Origin: Oreohelix idahoensis
Lineage: Eukaryota; Mollusca; Gastropoda; Stylommatophora; Oreohelicidae
Length of the DNA stretch: 64,000 nucleotides
Assembly: GCA_024509875.1 (NCBI GenBank)
Contig: JAMPIV010011344.1
Coordinates: forward strand, 202,537-266,536
Direction: 5' to 3'
Of this stretch, positions 24,154 through 32,049 are shown piece by piece. Both the position numbers and the translations under genes were made by a program. The notes under the pieces were generated by a model that did not search any database, was not told where the DNA came from, and saw only the letters and a list, made by a program, of their open reading frames with translations. The stretch's first letter is position 1. The number at the start of each line of letters is the position of its first letter.

Positions 24154-25008
24154 ATGGCGACACGCAGCATGCGTGCTGCTGGTAGATTGGATAACGAAGA
24201 TGTGGCTGAGGTGGATGACCCTGTAGTGGGGCTGGATCGTCAACCAGAACGAGTACAGTACATCATGGTACCTACTCACAAGAAAGTGCGGTGCTTTGGG
24301 AAGCGCACGGGTCCTACGGCCGAGGAATATGTCAGAGAGGTGAGAGCTGCCTGGAGAGTAGGGATGCTGAGTAAAGAGGACCAGGCGGATGTTATTCTTG
24401 ACAGTGTGACCCCAAGTGTTCGCAGGGAGCTGAGGATTCAGGCTAATGACGATGACCCAGAAGCAATGCTACATTCCATTCTTAGGGTGTATGGGGAGCG
24501 TCGAAGCATCCCAGAGCTAATGGTCATTTTTTACTCTACCCGGCAAGGTGCAAGGGAGTCTCTTTGGGAATTCTCCCATCGCATCCACGAGGTGTTCGAA
24601 AGTGTGGTAAGGGCACAAAAGCAGAATAACGTCACTCTTTTGGAGCCATCCTTTCTTCGTGACCAGTTTGCTGCTTGTCTGAGAGATGATCTACTAAGAA
24701 AGCTTGCAAAGGAAATGATCATCAAAGAGCCTACAGCATCGTTCACGTCGGTGAGAGACTATGCCCTACGGTTTTTAGAGACTGAACCCACTTCTGGGGC
24801 TAGTGTTGAAGTGGCAAGAACAGAGACTGTGTCAGATACACATGCATTAAACGCAGAAGTAGAGCGGCTGAGAGCACAGGTGGCTCAATTAGAGGCTAAA
24901 ATTGATGCGATGACTCAGGAGCAGGAGAGACGTACCAGGACAGTTCGTTGTTTTAGATGCAGAGAACTAGGCCACGTACAGAATCGATGTCCACAGGCAT
25001 TAAACTAG
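24154..25008 (+). CDS. Gag-like capsid/nucleocapsid protein
   Basis: A 284-residue frame read from the ATG at 24154, which has A at -3 and G at +4 (ACAAGATGGCG). An upstream in-frame ATG at 24118 has no such advantage. Residues ~45-215 form a helical, Arg/Glu-rich capsid-like region with the block REVRAAWRVGMLSKEDQ. Residues ~235-265 are heptad-like (AEVERLRAQVAQLEAKID), a probable coiled coil. A C-terminal zinc knuckle CFRCRELGHVQNRC (C-x2-C-x4-H-x4-C) follows at residues ~268-281. This is the layout of a Ty3/Gypsy Gag that binds the element RNA and assembles particles. The frame is intact. It overlaps the next frame by 52 bases. Confidence 0.8.
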   Translation: MATRSMRAAGRLDNEDVAEVDDPVVGLDRQPERVQYIMVPTHKKVRCFGKRTGPTAEEYVREVRAAWRVGMLSKEDQADVILDSVTPSVRRELRIQANDDDPEAMLHSILRVYGERRSIPELMVIFYSTRQGARESLWEFSHRIHEVFESVVRAQKQNNVTLLEPSFLRDQFAACLRDDLLRKLAKEMIIKEPTASFTSVRDYALRFLETEPTSGASVEVARTETVSDTHALNAEVERLRAQVAQLEAKIDAMTQEQERRTRTVRCFRCRELGHVQNRCPQALN

Positions 25009-25856
25009 ACTCCTCTGCGGCTGGGAGTCAGGTTACAGAAGAGGAGCAGAATGACTCAAAGATAAAGATGGTTAGTGGTCGACCGGAGTGTGAGGTACTT
25101 ATAGCAGGAAAGAAAGTCAAAGGCGGCCAGGAATGTAAGGGTAGCAGGAGGCGACCCAGAGCACAGAGGAAGCCTAGGAAAATAAGATGCTTCAATTGTG
25201 GAGACTTTTCAGACCACATGGCAGCCAAGTGTCCTCAGGGCCCGCTTCCGAAGCGATGTTTTCAGTGTAATTCCCCAGGCCATTTGATATCGGTTTGTCC
25301 CTCAAGGAGCGCTCTCTCTAGGCGTACCAACACCTCTAGATTGTCGTCACGGCGCAAGCCAAGAGATGGCCGTGGCAATTGTCACCCTAAGGGCGCCAAG
25401 AAAAGTGGTCGACATTTAGAGGAGGAGACTCATCTAAAACACGTTGAAGGACACGTTTCCAGGCTACGAGGGACGCACGTAAGAGCAGAGGCACCGTTGC
25501 AGAATTTTGTAGCAGTCCGGAAAGAGAGATGTGACAAGGTGTCGTGTTCTATTCCACTACAGGTGGGAGAATTGGTGAGGAAAAGAATGCACTACGCGGA
25601 GAGATCCAAAATTTGTGACATGTGGTCAGAAGAGGAGTACATTGTTGTTCGTGCTCCCACAATGACAGGAGGTCCATATGTCATCCAACGAACGGATAGA
25701 GCGAGTCCGAGCATTAGAGTCACTGGCAACGAACTGAGACGAAGTGAAGGCAAAGATGATTCTCCAGATTTGGTAGATACGACACTAGGCCTACCTGAAG
25801 CGCCTAGCTTAGTGCAGTTGTCGGGACGACAACAGAATCAGGCGGGGAATATGTGA
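24957..25856 (+). CDS. Nucleocapsid-integrase-tail fusion (deleted Pol)
   Basis: An open frame of 299 codons in the -1 frame relative to Gag, overlapping its end, as Pol often does. The ATG at 24957 is not convincing, and expression by frameshifting in the overlap is likelier. Residues ~78-92 hold CFNCGDFSDHMAAKC, a knuckle with one extra residue before His. Residues ~101-114 hold a regular knuckle, CFQCNSPGHLISVC. After a basic linker, residues ~205-265 (VGELVRKRMHYAERSKICDMW, EEYIVVRAP, PYVIQRTD, NELRRSE) resemble the GPY/F-type C-terminal tail of a Gypsy integrase. RT, RNase H and the DDE core are absent. The stop lies at the edge of the 3' LTR. Confidence 0.6.
   Translation: MQRTRPRTESMSTGIKLDSSAAGSQVTEEEQNDSKIKMVSGRPECEVLIAGKKVKGGQECKGSRRRPRAQRKPRKIRCFNCGDFSDHMAAKCPQGPLPKRCFQCNSPGHLISVCPSRSALSRRTNTSRLSSRRKPRDGRGNCHPKGAKKSGRHLEEETHLKHVEGHVSRLRGTHVRAEAPLQNFVAVRKERCDKVSCSIPLQVGELVRKRMHYAERSKICDMWSEEEYIVVRAPTMTGGPYVIQRTDRASPSIRVTGNELRRSEGKDDSPDLVDTTLGLPEAPSLVQLSGRQQNQAGNM
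25841..25851 (+). promoter_or_regulatory. Polypurine tract candidate
   Basis: The purine-rich stretch GGCGGGGAATA lies immediately before the 3' LTR, where plus-strand synthesis is primed. It is short and interrupted by one C. Confidence 0.45.
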
Positions 25857-26423
25857 CAGCGCCATTTTGTCTGTCGTTCTCAACGCCATCTTGTAAATAC
25901 CAGTGTCTCCGTGGCTCAGTGCCTTTCTACCACAACATCTTCAAGAAGTAGATGTTTAACTAGGCCACAATAAAGCCTAGAAATAGTTGTGTTGTATATT
26001 TGTGTTTTCGCTCTTAACGGATCATTCATCGCGGGTGTTATTTGAGTGGCCCAATCAATACGCGCTGCGGACTGAGTTGAACGATTAGCCCTAAGGCCTA
26101 TATAAGAAGTGCTTAGCCAGCGAACGAGTCTCTCTCGTTGCCAGTCGCCCCAAAGAAACCAGATAACAAGAGTCGATCTACAGTATAGATGCCTTGAACA
26201 CATTAGCAATCGAGCACTGGCTGGGTGTTTGGTTTTGTTCGCTTTGTTTTATTTGTTTAATGTTTGCTTCGTGTGCTTAAAGTCACTGACAGGGTTGTAG
26301 AAATAAATACAGCCACTGCCTTAAGAATCAGAGTTTTATTGTTGAATCGGGTCGGTTGCGAGTGTGCAAGAGAGTGATCAAATATCACAACTTCATCATC
26401 ATCATCTCGCCCACCCTATCACA
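25852..26423 (+). repeat. 3' LTR (572 bp)
   Basis: Starts TGTGACAGCGCC and ends CCACCCTATCACA. It is identical to the 5' LTR except for a 6-bp insertion near 25945 and scattered single-base differences. Confidence 0.9.
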
Positions 26424-26427
26424 TAAT

Positions 26428-27225
26428 ATTTCCCATCTTGGCGCACACCTGGTTCGTTAGACACTGTTGTCCCTCGCTGGCATGGCAACATTGACGATAA
26501 GAGAGTTCGTTTGAGAACTTATTCACCTGTTTAAACAAATCCGTGTCAGTACGGGGGTATAATATCTTGTCCGCAAGAGAGGTTAAAACAAAGAACTTTC
26601 CACCTGGCTGTCTACCTGTGACGGCGCGAAGAAGCTTAGATTGTTTGCGTGGTGAGACAGTAATGGAAGGGATTAAAGGAAACCGCAAGTAAAGCAAACA
26701 GCAATGAAACAATAGACTGAGCGCCATGAAATCTGGAAAGGAGAAAGACTGGGTTGCAAAGAAAGATAACTGTGGAAAAGGGGTCGATAATTTCTCTATC
26801 AGGCGAACAATTACAAGCCACGGTTTTTCTTTTAACCTGACATTAGGCATAACGCCTGTGAGTTTGTTGCGAGAGCCCACCCACTTTTCAGAGATTGACA
26901 GCGTCTGTCCTCGTAAGCAAGTAAAACTATCAACAAGTTTCCCCGCACATGTATTACCGGAGTTAAGAATAGTAACACGGCTACCTGCAACGCATGTCGT
27001 TAGAGGCGGGCATGGTTACTCCGTCGTGTAGAAAGCTCTTAAAACCACAATTTCAACAAAGGTTTTACGCGGGCCGAACAAGGCTGCGGAATCCCCGTTC
27101 TAAATCTTTATTGGTGATATTGGCGATCACTGAGTCTAGTAGAGGCTGGCGGACGGACCATTTCTATTCAGCTATTATAACTTGTTTGCCTGCATATGCA
27201 AGATTATTGATGTTATGCCCCCCAT
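26428..27225. other. No recognisable feature
   Basis: Non-coding flank between the 3.0-kb Gypsy element and the next SINE. The open frames on both strands show no domain. Confidence 0.4.
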
Positions 27226-27231
27226 CTTGTA

Positions 27232-27480
27232 AAAGTTAAAGGTAAAGATAGTCCCATAGCATATACTGACTTAGGGGTGTAAAATGTTAGAGATTTCACC
27301 ATACTAGGTCCAGCATCGAGAGGTGGAGTTACCAGTTCCCTTCATCGCTGCCCTTTCCTTCCCTAACTCAAGAACAAAGTCAAGTAGTCATTTACAGGTG
27401 GGTAGACTGGAGCGTGACAATGCTGTGAAGCAACCCGACATCTTTGACACGAGAGACCAGAGCATAATCACGTACGCTCC
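27232..27480 (-). mobile_element. tRNA-derived SINE, family 1, copy 2
   Basis: The body matches copy 1 (16697-16978) over 'accatactaggtccagcatc' and 'gaggtggag-taccagttc', in the same orientation. The tRNA-like head is decayed: the B-box region reads 'tcgggttgcttcac' on the minus strand. It ends next to 'aaagttaaaggtaaagatag', as copy 1 ends in 'aggtaaaggtag'. Confidence 0.65.
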
Positions 27481-27623
27481 TCTATCATGTATTTCTGTCA
27501 TATCATCAGTAACCCTCCGTATGTTTCGGTGTACAAACTAAAGTTCACGGGATAGCACAACGTAAATAGAATGGTTGCAGTTACTTTCTTATTTAAGATT
27601 CCTTCGGGCGCTGTCTCTTCTCC

Positions 27624-27637
27624 GCCCCCCCCCCCCC
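27624..27637. repeat. Poly-C run
   Basis: About 14 consecutive C bases within a stretch related to the dispersed block at 23030-23180. Confidence 0.7.
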
Positions 27638-27649
27638 TCTCCTTTTTTT

Positions 27650-27760
27650 CTCTTCTGTCTCCATGTGTCCCTTAGTGTTTCTCTATTTCTCTTACCCTGG
27701 CAAGATTACGGAGAAGGACTGTCTGGTAATGCGTTCAACAGGTGTCCTCTTTCTCTCCCA
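27650..27760. repeat. Fragment of dispersed LINE-tail block
   Basis: Shares 'cttaccctggcaagattacg', '-ctgtctggtaatgc' and 'acaggtgtcct' with 23075-23135 and, inverted, with 19040-19100. This is probably another decayed LINE C-terminal tail on the minus strand. Confidence 0.35.
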
Positions 27761-27795
27761 CCCCCCCCCCCCCACCCCCCCCCCCCCCCACCCCG

Positions 27796-27849
<54 letters not shown>

Positions 27850-27875
27850 ACCCCTCCCCCCCCCCCCCCCCCCCC
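27761..27875. repeat. Long poly-C tract
   Basis: About 115 bases of nearly pure C with a few A, G and T interruptions. Open frames across it give polyproline and are not genes. Such a tract is a likely sequencing or assembly weak point. Confidence 0.85.
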
Positions 27876-27929
27876 TAAAACTATGTAGGCAGCTCTGTTT
27901 CTTGATCTTTATATTATGCTTAATTTTAC

Positions 27930-28180
27930 CACCAAGCGCATCTGATTGGCAGAGCTGTTAGAGTGCCTGCGTCCCACTGAAAAGTTACCGAATTCCCGGT
28001 TCGAAACGTGGTAGAGCCACATTCCACGCTACCCAGCAATAAATGAATACCTAACTACTCTTTAGTGAGGGAAAGCAAAGGCAACGAGGGATGGAACTGA
28101 TCACCCCCACCTCGTAAAGCTGGGCCTAACATAATCAACTTGACTCCACTACGACATGGGACTACTTTTACATTTTACCC
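27930..28180 (+). mobile_element. tRNA-derived SINE, family 1, copy 3
   Basis: The plus strand shows an A-box-like 'attggcagagctgttagagt' and a B box GGTTCGAAAC at about 28000. The body ('gaatacctaactactc', 'tgatcacccccacctcg', 'gctgggccta') matches the other two copies in opposite orientation. It ends in 'actacttttacattttac'. Confidence 0.7.
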
Positions 28181-29380
28181 ATTTATGAAAGTCTGTATAT
28201 TCTTGGTAATTGTTTGTGCTGATGCCAGAACCATGGAGAGGGGAGAGGGGGGCGCTACATCGAAGTTTGAACCGAAGATTTTCCACTCATCTGTTAGACT
28301 TGATTTCTTTGTTCCCATATATTTCACAACGTAATGAATGCTCCACTTTTATTGCCACTGAATTGTTATTTTATTTAATTGTCTGTTCCTCCAACTGTGT
28401 CCGTATTGCTGCCAAGATATATGATTCTTATTCTTCTTCGTCGTCGTCGCTCGCTGTAAAATAACCATGTCTATCTCTGTTATACAGCTGACAGTCCGTC
28501 TCAGGCTTCTCTCATCACCTGACAGTTTCTCCAACAACTAGGTTGGAAAAAAGCCGTGCTGCCATCTGCTCCTCTCTGTTTTACTGTTTGTTTGTTCTAA
28601 CCCCTTTCTCCCCCCTTTCCACATGGGCACATGTCTGTCTGTCCGATTTTCAGTTTGTTGTACAGATGGTATTTAATTCTGCAATGGCCAGTTTTTAGTC
28701 TGAAAATTATCGCGTGGTCTCTTCTTGGTAATGTATAGTAATGTTCTACAGGATCGGGTTCATTATGCCATTTTTCTCTAGTTATTTCTGATTATTTTTC
28801 CACATCTTGAAAGTGTATTTCCCAGTGCAATATGGCAATATGGCTTTCGTTAGTCGCATTTACATTCATAATCATCTTCTTATCTGCCCCATACTGATGT
28901 CCGTTGCTTTTTTGTTAAAGACCACACAAATAGTACACAAGTCCGTAGAAACTGTGTGTCAGAACAGATATTGTGCGCGGATATATGCCCTGAAACGTGC
29001 CGCAGCGTGTAGAAGTCAAACGCTTTAAGACAAAGTAGGTCATAGTACACTTCGGTACGCTCCACTGATGGCGGATGTTGTAGAATGTAATTAATGTAAT
29101 TTGATAGGCCTAATAAAACTATTCGCTGCTAAAGTCGTAATAATAGCCCCTTCAGTCATAACTGACTATGGGAATGCGCCCCTGAGGTGACAGACTGTCG
29201 TAGATTTGTGATAGGTGATTAAGACTTAGTTTGGTCCCTTCTGAATAGACAGAGAGATAAGCGATAGCTCAGTGGGAGGTGAAAAATAGAAATAGATTTC
29301 ACGGGTGAGATGGAGGAACTATATTAGATTCTGTCTCTGACACTCGAGAAGCTTCTCTCAGTCAGCCTATCATCTACAAC
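28181..29380. other. No recognisable feature
   Basis: Non-coding sequence leading up to the split mariner. I looked here for the missing mariner 5' inverted repeat (the complement of the end at 38719-38746) and did not find it. Confidence 0.4.
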
Positions 29381-29385
29381 AGAGT

Positions 29386-29446
29386 TATTGATAGTGCAAA
29401 TGCAGTTATAGAAACTCTCGGATTTTCTAAGGTTTGCGCAAGATGG
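29386..29446 (+). pseudogene. Mariner transposase, segment 1 (upstream of Gypsy insertion)
   Basis: The plus strand just before the LTR reads SANAVIETLGFSKVCARW. With the first codons after the other LTR (VPRSLTNGHRLQRK) this gives the conserved mariner linker between the DNA-binding and catalytic domains. Only the last ~20 codons are clear. Further upstream the frame is broken and I cannot follow it. The last five bases (GATGG) are duplicated at 37937-37941. Confidence 0.7.
29442..29446. other. 5-bp target-site duplication (GATGG), left
   Basis: GATGG directly precedes the 5' LTR and recurs directly after the 3' LTR at 37937-37941. Confidence 0.85.
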
Positions 29447-31877
29447 TGTCGTGAAATATTCTAATCCACATATATAAATTATCAGGTAAATGTAAAGCCT
29501 AACACATAACTTCAATAAAAGGAAAGAAGAATGGTAAAGAACAGTGCTGTCACAATGACTGTACTCAAAATCCCCCTTGTTTTCTCCTTCGTCTGCAAAT
29601 TGTAACGTTTCACGTTGATAGTAAAAGCCTTCTGCAGCATACACGCGTTTCCCCAACACAATAAAACATGTGCTGCATTTCTAAGAAAAACCTTGAGATA
29701 CGCAAGTTGACCTAGATTTAAAATTCCATTCATGTCATTTTATACACTACGTTACCAAAAAAACCGAAAGACAGATGGACTAAAGATAGAAAGAAAGGGA
29801 GAGGCTGAAAGCCGGAACGCAGGCAATACTACCACAGTCGCGCGATACACAATTGCTGCCATCACGCGTGTAAGGCCACAAGCACTAGCTTTTTTTTTCA
29901 AATCGACAGTGATAAAACGAGAGTTAGGTTTTAAAAAACTTACAAAACGCTTATTAGGAAACATGACATTCTACTGTTTATGTCTGAAATCCTGACATTA
30001 GTATGACAGTACAGCAGACACCCTAAAGTTTGGAAGTGAGGAGGTGGCAACAGCACGACTATCCTGGAAGAAAATGCATATTTTGAACGCAGCCACTTAG
30101 CTCCTTTAAATTTGTATATTTGGGTTCCTTAGGACTTGCTGACAAATAATATGTTAAACGTTACGCAAATAGTCTAGGAAATAACAAATTATAGCCAAAA
30201 GAAATAGTGAGGGATGTCAGACAACACCCAAATCAGAATCGCTCAGTGGCAGATTTTCAACACACCATTGTACGGGAAATAGGCTGACATGTTACCTCCT
30301 ATTTGATTGGCGGAAAATAAATGTAAGGCTAAACACGATTAGTCGGACTATAAATACTACTTCTTTGTTGTTAGGGGAAACGTGAGTAGGAGTACTTTTT
30401 AGAAAAGCTGTGTAAACATGGCATGATTGGTTAGACCTGCCAATATAGTCAATCAGAGGCGTCAGGTCAGCACCACATTTGCAAATAAACTTACTACAGA
30501 ACCAGTGCGTTGAGCGCCAGTGCATATTTTTCTAAATAAAAGCCTGGGACATCGGCAGATCGAAATTGTGCTATATTCATTGCCAGTCAACGTAATTCTG
30601 TATTATTTCCATGAATTGTGGTAAGCTTGAAATATTTGATATCTTTTTAATGAAAACTGAATGTAAATTGATAATTTATGTCTGTATATATGTGTGGTTC
30701 AGTAGCGAACATGAGGTAAAGCCTATATAGTGCTCCAGCCTGAACAGAAGGTGTCGGAGGAAAGTGAAACTAAATGGAATTGCCAAACAGTACACTGACA
30801 CCTATATTATTGACTAGAAAGAAATAATGCTGGAATTGCAGAGGCGTAATAACCATTAGGGAGGAATATACTGGTGAAAATTGTTTCAGATGAAGATAGC
30901 AGTTGGCCTACCGCTCTGAACTCAGTGTTTGTTATGTATTGTGCTCAGTGTAGAAATAGAGTATAAATTAGTTCTGAAGTAGGAGGTACAACCTTCTTGT
31001 TTCAGGGACTGTGGTCCTAAAGTTATTGAGCAGCACCTGGTCAGAGCTTTGCTGAATCCAGAGGCGGACAGCATACTCCTTGGTCCATATAGCAAACAGT
31101 GAGGTGTCTCCAGAACACAGGGGAGCAATCGAGCAGAGGAGTCTTTTCCTGCCGCCATCACGAAAGATAAGCCTATGTGGCCAGCGGAGCTCAACATTAT
31201 GTAACCCCATCGTAAACTGACATTGTATAAAAATAAGAGGGGAAATTAATTGTTTTAATGAACGGAACTGAGAACATCTCCAATACTAGTTCCAACAGAA
31301 ACAAACACTTGAAGTCATGATGACAAATAACAACATAGCTTGAAAAAACAAAACCAGTATTACCTCATATTACTACTACACAACTGACACACATTGGATA
31401 ATATTAATAAAATATGTCACTACAAGATTCATATTGATAAATTCTGTACATATAACTTGTAATTAAAATTGATTGTGATTCCTGGTTTACTTTGTATTTG
31501 AATCAGGACACATATATATTAGTGACAGTAATTAATACATATTTATATTTGAAAATTTACCAGTGCCTCATTTAAGAATAGTCTTATAGAGTGTTAAATG
31601 TGTGTGAGTGTCACAGTGTTGTCACGTGTGGTGGAATAAATTAAATTGTTTATCTGTCTGTTGTTGTTGTGACTTACACTTCATCATATACATACCCTAG
31701 ACATTCAACGTAGTCATCACAATATTCCAGAATAATTCTGACTGAGGTATAAATATGTGGTAGCAAGTAAGGTCATCTGTAATACACTACCCTTATTAGA
31801 TACAGATACCTTCACAGCTGATCTCAGTCAGTACACTAAGTCCCCTATAAATATTTATAATATCCCACTTTACCACA
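29447..31877 (+). repeat. 5' LTR (2431 bp)
   Basis: Starts TGTCGTGAAATATTC and ends CTTTACCACA. A TATA-like 'cctatatagtgctcc' lies near 30722. Its last 200 bases resemble the ends of solo LTRs I and II. Small minus-strand frames at 30292-30525 and 30922-31210 occur in both LTRs only because the DNA is duplicated. Confidence 0.92.
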
Positions 31878-31882
31878 TATAT

Positions 31883-31900
31883 TGGGGTCTCGCTCCAGGG
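31883..31900 (+). promoter_or_regulatory. Primer-binding site candidate
   Basis: TGGGGTCTCGCTCCAGGG begins five bases after the 5' LTR. It starts with TGG, complementary to the CCA of a tRNA 3' end. The tRNA species is not assigned. Confidence 0.55.
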
Positions 31901-32049
31901 ATATTGAACTTTCTCCTGTTATAGATATTGGGAATAATAAGAATTAAAAGGTATCCTTGGGTGGAAATAAATAACGTTGAGCTCTCAGTGCCTGTAGTGT
32001 CCTTAGATAATTATTGATAGATTGAATTGTTACAATTGCATGTTAGACA

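Larger units (their letters stand above)
23427..26423 (+). mobile_element. Non-autonomous Ty3/Gypsy-like element, 3.0 kb
   Basis: A complete element: 566-bp 5' LTR, primer-binding site, Gag frame, a short second frame, a purine-rich tract and a 572-bp 3' LTR, with TAAT on both sides. It encodes neither protease, reverse transcriptase nor an integrase catalytic core. The internal part is only 1.86 kb. The second frame fuses nucleocapsid zinc knuckles to what looks like an integrase C-terminal tail, so the element looks like a deletion derivative of a full Gypsy element. The LTRs differ by a 6-bp indel and a handful of single bases, so the insertion is fairly recent. Confidence 0.85.

Noticed and set aside
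27575..27961. Proline-rich frames of 71 and 128 codons
   Set aside because: Translation of the poly-C tract.
30922..31210. Minus-strand frames of 80-91 codons present identically at 36981-37269
   Set aside because: Both lie inside the two LTR copies. Identity reflects the LTR duplication, not protein conservation.
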